The notes beneath the pieces were generated by a model. The model ran no database searches. It had not been told where the DNA came from and saw only the letters and a program-made list of their open reading frames with translations. Shown here one piece after another: positions 1 to 8,289 of a DNA stretch of 64,000 nucleotides (its first letter is position 1; every line of letters starts with the position of its first letter). The position numbers and the translations under genes are program-made. The stretch is from Ezakiella massiliensis (lineage in GTDB: Bacteria; Bacillota; Clostridia; Tissierellales; Peptoniphilaceae), in assembly GCF_900120165.1 (NCBI RefSeq), contig NZ_LT635475.1, positions 1,674,001 through 1,738,000 on the forward strand, given 5' to 3'.

Positions 1-1
1 G

Positions 2-1966
2 GCTAAATTTAAAGATGTCCCAGACAGTGAATGGTACGCACCTTATGTTAACAAGGCTGCATCGGCCGGAGTTATCAAGGGCTACGGAGACGGGACATTC
101 AAACCAAAAGGAAATATTGCATTTACAGAAATCACAAGCTTGCTTGCAAATCTTGTAAATGTTTCTGAGGCTGATCTAAAAGTTGCAAACGCAACTTACG
201 GTAAAGATCTTGATGCCCTATTAAATGTTGTTAAACAACAAGGAAACCCAGGCATTGATTGGGCTAGACCAGCTATTTTAAAATGCCTATACGCAGGTGT
301 TTATTCAATGAAGGGCTTAGCTCTAGCTGTTGAAGGAAAGATGCTTTTGGACACAAAACCTGCACAAAGAAAACCTGTTGATAGAACCAACACAGCTGGC
401 TTTATAGCAAATGCTTTGAAGCTAGATACCAAACAAGCTGTATCCTTATCATACAAGGACACAAGCAAAATTTCTGTTGACGCTCACTCACGCATCCAAG
501 CTCTAATCGACATTGGAGTTTTGAGCAAAGAAGGAGACGGCACAGGAAACTTTAGACCTAACGATCCAATCGATAGGGCAAGTATAGCTAAGATGATTAC
601 AGTTGCTATGGATTATCTTGAAAAGAATCCAGCAAAGCCTGTCACACCACCAGAACCACCAAAGCCAGTTACCACTACAATTGAAGGTACTGTTGTAGAC
701 GTTACAGAAAATGGCGATGAAGTTATTGCTCTTATTAATACAGGAGCAAAGACTCAATCAGTTTTAGTTGGCTATGCAGCAGAGCTAATTATTGATGGTT
801 CACCAGCTCTATTTGATAAAATAACCAAAGGCATGAAGGGTACTTTCACATACACAACAGAAACAGCCAAGGTTACAAAGGCAACTTTAAAATCAACGGA
901 AGAAACAATCGAAGGTAAAATTTCAGCTATATATTCAACATATAGGTTCGAAATCGAATACAAAAAGGGTTCAATCTTAAATAATAAAATGGAGCTCGAC
1001 TTAAGAGATGCTGACATTTATATAGATGGGTCAAAATCAAGCCTAACAAACCTAGATGTAAATTATGAAGTTAAAATTACAAAACTTGGCGAAAAGGTAA
1101 CTAAGGTTGAAGCAAAACGCGGAGAAGCTTATTCAGATGGTACCTTCTATCAATTCGGTTACAGTGAATATGATAAAGAATACTATGTCGATATCTATCC
1201 AAACAACAAGAGAGATAGAAGATCTTCAAAACTTGCTACAAATTATATTTATATTAATGGTAAGTCAGTAGATAATAGAGACTTAGTAAGGTCCGGAGAT
1301 GAATACAAATATATCGCTAAAGATGCGCCTGTTAAATTAAAATTTGATAGGGACAACAGGGTAACAGAAATTACAACTGTTTTTGGAGATGTAAGAAATG
1401 GTAAGGTTTCAGGTTATCTCTATGAAAGCCCATCAAGAAGTGATAGTAGAATTGTTATCTCCCAATATAAATACGATAGCAGATACAGAAATGATACTGT
1501 TAATTTAAATGTTGGAAGATATACTGTTGATGTTAAGATTGACGGCTACTCAAAACCAAGTGGCAGAAGCAGCTACTATGATATATCAGACCTCAGACGC
1601 GACTACTGGGTTACTGTAACCATGAAAGATGGTTATGTAAGCTCTATTGAAGCAGATTCAAAGGGTGACAAGAGATATACTGATATATCTACAGTATATG
1701 GAAAAATATATGAAGTTAACTCAAGAAGAAGCTATGTAGATATTGACTTCAGAGATGACAGTGATAAAAAATACTTTGATGCAAGCCACTTAGAGTTTAC
1801 CTATGATAGCAATACAAAATTCTACGATAGGGGATCATCGATTACACTGTATGAATTTGAGAACAGATATTCTGATAAGAAAGATCTTGACAAAGAAGTA
1901 ATAGTAGAAGTTGAGAGAAGATCAAGAGACAGTAAGTACTATATCAAAAGCATTGACGTTAGATAA
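2..1966 (+). CDS. SLH-domain cell-surface protein (5' end outside window)
   Basis: The reading frame is open from base 2 and the N-terminus lies upstream of the window. The first ~50 visible residues form an S-layer homology repeat (FKDV..WY..YV..A...GVI.GYGDGTF.P). A degenerate repeat follows, then another clear SLH-like unit (ALIDIGVL...GNFRPNDPIDRASIAKM). SLH modules bind pyruvylated wall polymers and anchor proteins outside the cell. A proline-rich linker (PPEPPKP) leads into about 430 residues of beta-rich sequence very high in Asp, Tyr, Arg and Ser, with no recognised domain. A strong palindromic terminator follows. The anchoring role is family knowledge; the function of the C-terminal region is unknown. 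SLH units come before the effector region, as in many S-layer-associated proteins. Confidence 0.85.
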   Translation, partial: AKFKDVPDSEWYAPYVNKAASAGVIKGYGDGTFKPKGNIAFTEITSLLANLVNVSEADLKVANATYGKDLDALLNVVKQQGNPGIDWARPAILKCLYAGVYSMKGLALAVEGKMLLDTKPAQRKPVDRTNTAGFIANALKLDTKQAVSLSYKDTSKISVDAHSRIQALIDIGVLSKEGDGTGNFRPNDPIDRASIAKMITVAMDYLEKNPAKPVTPPEPPKPVTTTIEGTVVDVTENGDEVIALINTGAKTQSVLVGYAAELIIDGSPALFDKITKGMKGTFTYTTETAKVTKATLKSTEETIEGKISAIYSTYRFEIEYKKGSILNNKMELDLRDADIYIDGSKSSLTNLDVNYEVKITKLGEKVTKVEAKRGEAYSDGTFYQFGYSEYDKEYYVDIYPNNKRDRRSSKLATNYIYINGKSVDNRDLVRSGDEYKYIAKDAPVKLKFDRDNRVTEITTVFGDVRNGKVSGYLYESPSRSDSRIVISQYKYDSRYRNDTVNLNVGRYTVDVKIDGYSKPSGRSSYYDISDLRRDYWVTVTMKDGYVSSIEADSKGDKRYTDISTVYGKIYEVNSRRSYVDIDFRDDSDKKYFDASHLEFTYDSNTKFYDRGSSITLYEFENRYSDKKDLDKEVIVEVERRSRDSKYYIKSIDVR

Positions 1967-2008
1967 TTAAAAGTATAATTAAATAAGAACTAGTGACAGC
2001 TAGCTAGC

Positions 2009-2038
2009 AAAGCCCAGGAGCTTAAGCTCCTGGGCTTT
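2009..2038 (+). terminator. Palindromic terminator after the SLH gene
   Basis: A perfect 15+15 palindrome with arms AAAGCCCAGGAGCTT and AAGCTCCTGGGCTTT, followed by TCTATGTTTTT. The hairpin would be very stable and could terminate on both strands. Confidence 0.8.
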
Positions 2039-2150
2039 CTATGTTTTTGACCATATAAAAATTTAAAGACTTGTTGATTAAGTCTTTTTTGTTGATATTA
2101 ATAAAAAAACTAATATAAGAAAACTGCTTGTAGTCCAAATTTTCCCAATA

Positions 2151-2176
2151 AAAAAACTCGTATTAAAACGAGTTTT
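2151..2176 (-). terminator. Terminator of the flavodoxin gene
   Basis: Inverted repeat AAAACTCG ... CGAGTTTT with a short AT loop. Read on the minus strand, it lies just past the flavodoxin stop and ends in a T-run. Confidence 0.7.
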
Positions 2177-2189
2177 GTAAACTTATTAA

Positions 2190-2600
2190 TTAGAAGTTTT
2201 TGCCGAGTTCTTTGCATTCTTCTAGGGCGTCTGCATCTGGATAGTCGAAAGCTTTAAGTGCTTCTACAATTTCAACACCGTTTTCTTCCATTTCTTTTTT
2301 CCAGTTTTCAATCCATTCGCCGTCGTTCCATGCGTATGAACCAAAGATTCCAACTTTCTTATCCTTTAAATCTTCCATAACTGATTCAAGGAAAGGTCTA
2401 AATTCTAGGTCTTCGATTTCTTCGTCGCCTTTTGCAGGGCAACCGAATAAAACTGCGTCTGCTTCTTTTACATCAGCTTCTGATGCGTCGTCAACAGATA
2501 GTAATCTAACTTCTTTGCCAGCTTCTTCTGCGCCGTCTTTAATAGCTTCGGCCATAGCTTCTGTATTGCCTGTTTCTGTGTAATAAATAATTGATAACAT
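2190..2600 (-). CDS. Flavodoxin
   Basis: Small FMN-binding electron carrier of 136 residues, the usual length for short-chain flavodoxins. The N-terminal phosphate-binding loop YYTETGNTEAMA is clear, and later segments FGCPAKGDEEIED and FGSYAWNDGEWIENW match the flavin-binding loops of the family. It is strongly acidic, as flavodoxins are. The ATG two codons further upstream sits one base from AGGAGG, so the second ATG, seven bases from the site, is chosen as start. It lies downstream of mscL on the same strand but is separated by a hairpin. It probably serves low-potential electron transfer in anaerobic metabolism (family knowledge). Confidence 0.9.
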   Translation of the reverse strand: MLSIIYYTETGNTEAMAEAIKDGAEEAGKEVRLLSVDDASEADVKEADAVLFGCPAKGDEEIEDLEFRPFLESVMEDLKDKKVGIFGSYAWNDGEWIENWKKEMEENGVEIVEALKAFDYPDADALEECKELGKNF

Positions 2601-2622
2601 AATCATACCTCCTAAAATTCAT

Positions 2623-2657
2623 ATACCCATTAGTTCTAGAAATAAACTAATGGGTAT
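2623..2657. terminator. Hairpin between mscL and the flavodoxin gene
   Basis: Arms ATACCCATTAGTT and AACTAATGGGTAT are perfectly complementary across a nine-base loop. A T-run follows on the plus strand; on the minus strand, the direction of both genes, the T-run is weak. It may be a partial terminator or a processing site that sets flavodoxin expression relative to mscL. Confidence 0.55.
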
Positions 2658-2692
2658 TTTTTAATGAAATTTCTTTTATTCTTTAAGCTCTC

Positions 2693-3127
2693 TTATTTGC
2701 TTAAGTCAGCTGTACAATGTGGACATTTAACAGCATCGATTGCAATTTCGCTCTTGCAATATGGGCATGCTTTTGTGGTTGGAGCTGGAGCTGGTTCTTC
2801 TTTTTTAGTTTTGTTAAATGCTTTAACCATCAAGAAGATACAGAAAGCGATTATCAAAAAGTCGATGATGTTTTGGATAAAAGCACCGTATTTAAATAGA
2901 GCTGCTCCTGCTTCTTCTGCAGCTGCAAGACTTGCGTAGTTGCCTCCATCAAGGGCGATAAACAAGTTGGTAAAATCAACTCCACCCAAGATTAAGCCGA
3001 TAAGTGGCATTAGTAGGTCGTTTACGAGTGATGAAACGATTTTACCAAAGGCTCCACCCATGATAACACCTACGGCCATGTCCATGACATTTCCTTTTGA
3101 AATAAATTCTTTAAATTCTTTGATCAT
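2693..3127 (-). CDS. mscL: Large-conductance mechanosensitive channel with zinc-ribbon tail
   Basis: MscL opens under membrane tension to release solutes during osmotic downshock. The start is typical ([18 protein letters not shown]) and is followed by TM1 ([15 protein letters not shown]), a periplasmic loop with Gly and Asn, and TM2 ([18 protein letters not shown]). The last ~30 residues carry two CxxC pairs (CPYC and CPHC), a zinc-ribbon-like module replacing the plain charged tail of the E. coli protein. A good site (AAGGAGG) lies ten bases upstream of the ATG. Length is 144 residues. The channel assignment is firm; the role of the tail is unknown. Confidence 0.93.
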   Translation of the reverse strand: MIKEFKEFISKGNVMDMAVGVIMGGAFGKIVSSLVNDLLMPLIGLILGGVDFTNLFIALDGGNYASLAAAEEAGAALFKYGAFIQNIIDFLIIAFCIFLMVKAFNKTKKEEPAPAPTTKACPYCKSEIAIDAVKCPHCTADLSK

Positions 3128-3214
3128 AATAAAAAATCCTCCTTAAGATACGTATACCCCAAATACTTCAAATTATACAGTAATTGTGTTAAAATAAATT
3201 TTGGAGGAGATTAT

Positions 3215-3805
3215 ATGAAATACTATGCAATAAAAAACGGCAAGACTCCGGGCATTTATACATCGTGGGATCAAGCCAAGGCTCAAGTGCACGGTTACAA
3301 GGGTGCTGTATATAAGTCTTTTAAGACAAAAGAAGAAGCCGAAAATTATATGATAGATAATAATATAGAAGATAAAATAATTTCATCCCATGAGGAGGGA
3401 GAGGCAATTGTTTATGTAGACGGGAGTTACTCCAAAGACAAAACTTATTCTTATGGTTATGTAATTATAGATGGGGAAGAAGAAATTAAAGGCGCGAAGA
3501 GATTTGATGATCCAAGATACCAGGACTACAGAAATGTTGCTGGCGAAGTTTTGGGAACCATGGCGGCTATAGACAGGGCTATTGAACTCGGCTATGAGAA
3601 AATATATTTGCACTATGACTACACGGGCATCAGGCACTGGGCCCTCAAAGAATGGAAGGCCAACAATATTTTAACCCAGAGATATAGGGATTATTTTGAT
3701 ACCATAAAAGATAAAATTGAAGTCGTTTTTGTAAAGGTTGACGCTCACACAGGCATTAAATATAATGAAATGGTGGATAAACTCGCCAAGGATGCAAAGC
3801 TATAA
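3215..3805 (+). CDS. rnhA: Ribonuclease HI with N-terminal viroplasmin-like domain
   Basis: Cleaves RNA in RNA-DNA hybrids. Residues 1-47 form the small hybrid-binding (viroplasmin/caulimovirus VI-like) domain, recognisable by YYAIKNGKTPGIYTSW and the YKGAVYKSFKT segment. The RNase H fold follows with the four catalytic acids visible: D69 (YVDGS), E111 (AGEVLG), D135 (HYDYTG) and D188 (NEMVDKLAK). The length of 196 residues matches two-domain bacterial RNases HI. GGAGG lies seven bases before the ATG. It is transcribed divergently from mscL and has its own terminator. Confidence 0.93.
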   Translation: MKYYAIKNGKTPGIYTSWDQAKAQVHGYKGAVYKSFKTKEEAENYMIDNNIEDKIISSHEEGEAIVYVDGSYSKDKTYSYGYVIIDGEEEIKGAKRFDDPRYQDYRNVAGEVLGTMAAIDRAIELGYEKIYLHYDYTGIRHWALKEWKANNILTQRYRDYFDTIKDKIEVVFVKVDAHTGIKYNEMVDKLAKDAKL

Positions 3806-3827
3806 GATATTAAAAAGATACATTAAA

Positions 3828-3857
3828 AAATAAGTCACAGAATTTGTGGCTTATTTT
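3828..3857 (+). terminator. Terminator after rnhA
   Basis: Hairpin with arms AATAAGTCACA and TGTGGCTTATT (one G-T pair) followed by a T-rich tract. It also faces the small minus-strand gene that follows and may serve both. Confidence 0.7.
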
Positions 3858-3875
3858 TGTTTAGAAATTAATTTT

Positions 3876-4016
3876 TTATTTGCCGGTCATATAATATCCA
3901 CCGTCATCGTCTGCGTCGTCATCTGATTTGCCTTTGCCGATTGTCGCTTTTAAAAATTTTATTACATATCCGGCTAGGCCTAGAATTAAAATTATGCCTA
4001 GAATTTTTTCAATCAT
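3876..4016 (-). CDS. Small single-pass membrane protein (46 residues)
   Basis: A short gene starting MIEKILGIILILGLAGYV, one hydrophobic helix followed by a basic stretch (IKFLKATIGKGK), an acidic patch (DDDADDDGG) and the end YYMTGK. A GAGGTGA ribosome binding site lies a few bases before the ATG. The helix plus charged tail and the good start support real translation. No family is recognised and no function is assigned. It is flanked by convergent rnhA and a divergently transcribed lipoprotein gene. Confidence 0.6.
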   Translation of the reverse strand: MIEKILGIILILGLAGYVIKFLKATIGKGKSDDDADDDGGYYMTGK

Positions 4017-4070
4017 AATTCACCTCGATTTTATTATGGCACAAGTGTGACCTAAGTGCAAGCTGGTGGT

Positions 4071-4099
4071 TTGATTTTTTGTCGATTATTTGTTATTAT
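4071..4099 (+). promoter_or_regulatory. Promoter of the lipoprotein/lipid kinase/MarR unit
   Basis: TTGATT and TATTAT separated by 17 bases. The predicted RNA start near 4106 leaves about 20 bases of leader to the GTG start at 4127, which argues against earlier starts. Confidence 0.6.
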
Positions 4100-4126
4100 T
4101 GTCCTATAGAGATGAGGTTGATTATA

Positions 4127-5335
4127 GTGAAAAAACGCTTTATTTTATTAATTATTTTTGCCATGTTATTTACTGGCTGTAGCCAATTGGTTAAGCCAAG
4201 AGAAGAAAAAGTTGAGGTAGTGGAGCCCGAGGATCAAGAAGAAGAAGTTTTTATGGGCGATGATACCATGGATAGATACAGACGCAAGTATGTAAACGAT
4301 GCTGTCGTGATTGATAGTGAAGAGCTTACAGACTTGGTGGCTGATTTTTGGTCTCGGATTACCCTTGGCGATATGAATTTTACAAATTTGATTTATCTGC
4401 CAGAGGAAAAAATGGAATCACTAAAGGCTATGATGGATACCGAAGACGGCAGGAGGGCAATAGCAAAAATGCTTGCAAAGTCTACTATTGAGGCCGATGG
4501 TATAAATGAAGCTGTATTTTTAAAAATAAATCTTGACAGCAAGGGCAATTGTTTTAAAAATGAAAATATGTCAAATATTGTCTACACTGGTGTAAGTCAC
4601 AAGTATTTTTACGACATTCTTTCAATTGAGTCCAAGGAGCCAAAGACAATTGCAGAGGATTTGATTAAATATATTGAAGATTACAATAACTCTTACAAGG
4701 CTGTTGACCAAAATGATACTGCTTTTAATTTTGTATATGTAGATGGTGAGCCAAAGATTGATGGAGAACTCTTCTTTGGAATGTTTGGACTCTTTGATAA
4801 ATTAGGACCCAAGCAAGAATACATCACAGACCTTGTAAAGGACGCCTATTATGAGGACGCAGCCGGCATGGGCGACATGGATAAGATGTATGAGCATTTT
4901 TCAAATGGAGAATACATTTGGATGTATGAACTTCTTAGAAAGTCTGAACTCTTGGATGTAATTCCTTATTCACCCAAGGATTCTATCAGAAAACTCTACA
5001 GCCTATCCTCTGATCAAAGGTCGGATTTTATGGCTGAGATGAGACGGCTGCCAAAACCTATTTTAAGATTTGTTAAAAAGAACAACAAAGATTGCTTGCT
5101 TGGAGTTTATTTTTACAAGGATATGTATGGAGAATTTCCGACAGGCAATATAGTTGATGATTATTTTGAGATGGATGGGATCAAGAAATTTGATGGCGTG
5201 GTTATAGATAATGTTATCAAAAACCTTCTTTTGGTCCAAGGTATAAATGTGGATATCTTCGATGGATCTGAAGCTCAAGAAGACACACAAGAAGAGACAA
5301 AAGAAGATGAAAATGGTGGCAAGGATGAGAATTAG
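4127..5335 (+). CDS. Lipoprotein of unknown function
   Basis: The N-terminus is a lipoprotein signal: Lys-Lys-Arg, a hydrophobic stretch (FILLIIFAMLF) and the lipobox FTGC, so the mature protein should be lipid-anchored outside the membrane. The GTG start is chosen because GAGG precedes it at suitable distance and the promoter lies close upstream; an ATG at 4112 is possible. The mature part, about 385 residues, is acidic with no recognised domain. It ends in a Glu/Asp/Gln/Lys tail overlapping the next gene. First gene of a probable three-gene unit with a lipid kinase and a MarR regulator. Confidence 0.75.
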   Translation: MKKRFILLIIFAMLFTGCSQLVKPREEKVEVVEPEDQEEEVFMGDDTMDRYRRKYVNDAVVIDSEELTDLVADFWSRITLGDMNFTNLIYLPEEKMESLKAMMDTEDGRRAIAKMLAKSTIEADGINEAVFLKINLDSKGNCFKNENMSNIVYTGVSHKYFYDILSIESKEPKTIAEDLIKYIEDYNNSYKAVDQNDTAFNFVYVDGEPKIDGELFFGMFGLFDKLGPKQEYITDLVKDAYYEDAAGMGDMDKMYEHFSNGEYIWMYELLRKSELLDVIPYSPKDSIRKLYSLSSDQRSDFMAEMRRLPKPILRFVKKNNKDCLLGVYFYKDMYGEFPTGNIVDDYFEMDGIKKFDGVVIDNVIKNLLLVQGINVDIFDGSEAQEDTQEETKEDENGGKDEN

Positions 5336-6206
5336 GTTTATTATTAATCCTTCAAGCGGCAGAGAAAAAAGCCGAGATACCATGATTGCGGTTTCCAAAT
5401 TTCTTTTGGAGGACGGCCACGAGATATCTGCTAGGTACACCAGCAAGAAAGATGATGCTATTTTATTTGCCACAGAGGCGGTCAAGGACGAAGTTGACCG
5501 GATTGTGGTAATTGGCGGAGACGGAACTGTAAATGAAGTTGTGGCTGGCATAGTTAGCCAGGACTCCAAGATTCCACTGACTATAATCCCCTGCGGGACG
5601 ACAAATGACTTTGCAAAGTATATGAAACTTTGTAAGTCCAATTATGAAACTTATGAATCCATTGTCGGAGATAATTTCAAGGACATAGACGTGGGTATCT
5701 GCAACAATAAATATTTTATAAATGTTGGAGCAGTGGGAATTTTAACAGACGTTGCCCACAACACGCCCAAGTCCTTGAAATCAGTTTTTGGCAGGAGTGC
5801 TTATGTTTTAAAGGCCCTATCAGAAATCAACCCAGAAAATTTAAAGCCAATGAATATGACTATTGAGTCTGAAGAATTTTCAGAAGAGCTCATGGCTTAT
5901 TTGTTTTTAATATCAAATACACAAAGCATTGGCGGCTTTGATAAGATGGCTCCGCTTGCAAGCGTTTCAGACGGCAAGCTGGATTGCATAATTGTCAAGG
6001 AGATGCCAATAGTTGACCTCATATCATGCTTTATGAAGATTAGAGACGGAAAACACATTAATCATGACGGCGTTGTTTACTTCCAAAGCTCAGATGTAAA
6101 ATTGTACTGTGACCAGGAAGTGGAACTTGATGTTGACGGAGAATACTTTGGCGACCTGCCAGCACATTTTTCCGTTTGCAAAGAAGCCCTTAGGATAACA
6201 TTATAG
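5325..6206 (+). CDS. Diacylglycerol/lipid kinase family protein (YegS/DgkB-like)
   Basis: Phosphorylates a lipid alcohol such as diacylglycerol at the membrane. The protein begins MRIRFIINPSSGREKS, the nucleotide-binding start of the DAGK catalytic domain, and carries the signature VVIGGDGTVNEVV and later IPCGTTNDFAKYM. The C-terminal half has the beta-sandwich motifs of the family (GGFDKMAPLASVSDGKLD and DVDGEYFG). The length of 293 residues is typical. The start overlaps the lipoprotein stop by 11 bases, indicating translational coupling; an in-frame ATG at 5307 lacks a binding site. DgkB-type lipid recycling is likely, but the substrate cannot be told from sequence. Confidence 0.88.
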   Translation: MRIRFIINPSSGREKSRDTMIAVSKFLLEDGHEISARYTSKKDDAILFATEAVKDEVDRIVVIGGDGTVNEVVAGIVSQDSKIPLTIIPCGTTNDFAKYMKLCKSNYETYESIVGDNFKDIDVGICNNKYFINVGAVGILTDVAHNTPKSLKSVFGRSAYVLKALSEINPENLKPMNMTIESEEFSEELMAYLFLISNTQSIGGFDKMAPLASVSDGKLDCIIVKEMPIVDLISCFMKIRDGKHINHDGVVYFQSSDVKLYCDQEVELDVDGEYFGDLPAHFSVCKEALRITL

Positions 6207-6214
6207 GAGTAGTT

Positions 6215-6661
6215 ATGAACGATAAAAAATTTAATGATGACATTGTGGAAATAGAAGAATATATTAGGTATTTAGACTGGAAGATTAGACTAAAAGGTAG
6301 AACTATCCTGGCTGATGAAGATATAACTCCCCTGCAGTTTTATGCCCTGCAGATGATTAAGTACCAAAACGGCAAAGCTACTCCGAAATATCTGACCAAT
6401 CTTTTAAAAATTGCCCCATCCACCGTTTCGGATATGATTAGAAAAATGGAGGAAACGGGTTACATCAAAAAAGAGGTTACAGAGTATGATAAACGTTCTT
6501 TTTATATTGATGTAACTGACAAGGGCAACAGGGTTATAGATGATGTTATCGAGGAAAGACACAAATTTTTGCAAAAGTGTTTGGCTGATGAAAGTGACCA
6601 AGAAATTGAAAAAATAAGAGAGGGCCTCAAGCACCTCTACGAAGTTTTGAAAAAACAATAA
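6215..6661 (+). CDS. MarR-family transcriptional regulator
   Basis: Winged helix-turn-helix repressor type, 148 residues. The recognition region LTNLLKIAPSTVSDMIRKMEETGYIKKE is followed by the wing YDKRSFYIDVTDKGNRVID, both typical of MarR. The helices before and after form the dimer interface. AGGAG lies a few bases before the ATG, eight bases after the lipid kinase stop, so it is co-transcribed. It could regulate its own operon or the convergent MATE exporter; MarR proteins often control exporters, but no operator was identified. Confidence 0.9.
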   Translation: MNDKKFNDDIVEIEEYIRYLDWKIRLKGRTILADEDITPLQFYALQMIKYQNGKATPKYLTNLLKIAPSTVSDMIRKMEETGYIKKEVTEYDKRSFYIDVTDKGNRVIDDVIEERHKFLQKCLADESDQEIEKIREGLKHLYEVLKKQ

Positions 6662-6670
6662 AAACTATTA

Positions 6671-6697
6671 ACTCCCAGAAATAATCTGGGAGTTTTT
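6671..6697 (+). terminator. Terminator after the MarR gene
   Basis: Arms ACTCCCAGA and TCTGGGAGT with a short loop, then TTTTTTG. Confidence 0.8.
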
Positions 6698-6723
6698 TGT
6701 TGGAAAAATGATTTTTTGCAAAT

Positions 6724-6750
6724 AAAAATCCAAGGATAAAATATCCTTGG
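6724..6750 (-). terminator. Terminator of the MATE gene
   Basis: Arms ATCCAAGGATA and TATCCTTGGAT. On the minus strand a T-run follows, just past the MATE stop. Confidence 0.75.
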
Positions 6751-6759
6751 ATAATAAAT

Positions 6760-8100
6760 TTAAATTTCAATTTTGATCCAGCGCTTGGATTTAAATCTCA
6801 AGCTATTAAAAATAAATCTTGAGAATTGGTCTGAGAAAACGCCGATCCAAATTCCCGTTAGGCCGAGGCCCATAACTTTTACTAGGACATAGGTAACAGC
6901 AGTTCTAATAATAGTAACACTGACTATTGTACTTAGAAGTGTATATTTTACGTCGCCTGCTGCCCTCAAAACTCCGCCGTAAATAATTTGTGAAATCTGC
7001 AAGAGAACTATGACCGTTATAAATTTTATAATTAAGAGTCCGTATTCAATTATATGGGCTTCGTCAAAGAAGAGTCCATAGAGCTTGTCGCCAAAGGTAA
7101 ATAATAAAAGGGAAAGTATCACTGATATACCAAGGCCGATTTTTTGGCAGGCGTGGCCATACATGATTGCCTCGTCAGGTTTTTTGGCTCCAAGTGCTTG
7201 ACCCGAAAGCGAAACTGCAGCTACCTGCATGCCGTCAGCAAAGGCGAAACCCAAACTCAAAAACTGCATGCCTACATTGTGGGCAGCGAATTGTTCTGTG
7301 CCAAGACTTGCGGCTAGCATGGCTGTTGTTAAAAAGCCAACCCTCATGGCAAAGTTTTCTATTAGCAGATTTGATCCCAAGAGGGAAATGCTTTTAAGAG
7401 CGTCCTTGCTTGGCTTTATTTTATTTTTAATAATAAATGGAATACTTACATAACTATTTTTCTTAAAGAGCGAGCGAATTGACATTAAAGCTGCCACAAA
7501 AGCACCGATAACTGTTGCGATTGCAGCACCTCTAATGCCGAGAGCTGGGAAACCAAAGCGGCCCTTGATGAGCAAAAAGTTAAAAGTAATATTTACAATT
7601 GTCGAAACAAAGTTGGTTGTAAAAGCGATTTTTGTGTTACCGCTTCCTCGTTGGGCTGCGTTTATTGTAATGCTAATGGTATTAAAAATACAAAAGCCCA
7701 TAATGATTAAAAAATATTCGTGGGCGATTTGGTGGGTGTCGGCATTTGATCCAGCTGCTCTTAAAATAGGATCGGCCCATACGCACATAACAGTGGTAAT
7801 AATGACCGTTAAAATTAAAACAACTGTAAAGGCGGTTACCAAAATCTGGTTGGCGCCTTCTTTATTTTCCTGACCCTTTCGCCTGGCGACCAGGGCGGAC
7901 ACAGCTATACTTATAGAAAAAAATACAGCCAGGCCAATAAATTTTGGCTGGTTAGTTAGACCGACCGCAGCAATTGCCGCAGGTCCTAGGGCAGAAACCA
8001 TAAGTGTATCAATCATCCCGGCCAGGGACAGGAAAAAACTCTCCAGTACAGAAGGCCAGGCCATCTTTAATGCTTTTTTATAAAAATTTTTCTTATCCAA
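6760..8100 (-). CDS. MATE family multidrug/organic cation exporter
   Basis: Ion-driven efflux protein of the NorM/DinF type, 446 residues with about 12 predicted membrane helices. Typical features are the N-terminal KMAWPSVLESFFLSLAGMID, the second-helix pattern LGPAAIAAVGLTNQP, and the repeated half-site later in the protein (LGTEQFAAHNVGMQFLSL). The start codon appears to be TTG: GGAG lies eight bases before it and the sequence that follows (DKKNFYKKALK) is a typical cytoplasmic lead-in. Faces the MarR gene tail-to-tail. The substrate is unknown. Confidence 0.9.
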   Translation of the reverse strand: MDKKNFYKKALKMAWPSVLESFFLSLAGMIDTLMVSALGPAAIAAVGLTNQPKFIGLAVFFSISIAVSALVARRKGQENKEGANQILVTAFTVVLILTVIITTVMCVWADPILRAAGSNADTHQIAHEYFLIIMGFCIFNTISITINAAQRGSGNTKIAFTTNFVSTIVNITFNFLLIKGRFGFPALGIRGAAIATVIGAFVAALMSIRSLFKKNSYVSIPFIIKNKIKPSKDALKSISLLGSNLLIENFAMRVGFLTTAMLAASLGTEQFAAHNVGMQFLSLGFAFADGMQVAAVSLSGQALGAKKPDEAIMYGHACQKIGLGISVILSLLLFTFGDKLYGLFFDEAHIIEYGLLIIKFITVIVLLQISQIIYGGVLRAAGDVKYTLLSTIVSVTIIRTAVTYVLVKVMGLGLTGIWIGVFSDQFSRFIFNSLRFKSKRWIKIEI

Positions 8101-8289
8101 TTAATCATCTCCAGTTCATCTATATAAATTTCATTCGAATTTCGTATAAGAACTATTGTATCATAATTAATTTAAACTTGCAAAACTGAGATAGACAGAA
8201 AATCCTTTATAAAAATGTTAAAAACCATGTAAATTATGGTATCTATAATATAAGAAAACAAATGGGAATAAATTCTTAAGGAGGATTTT

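Noticed and set aside
2664..3146. Plus-strand frames opposite mscL
   Set aside because: They mirror mscL, which has clear family motifs and a strong ribosome binding site.
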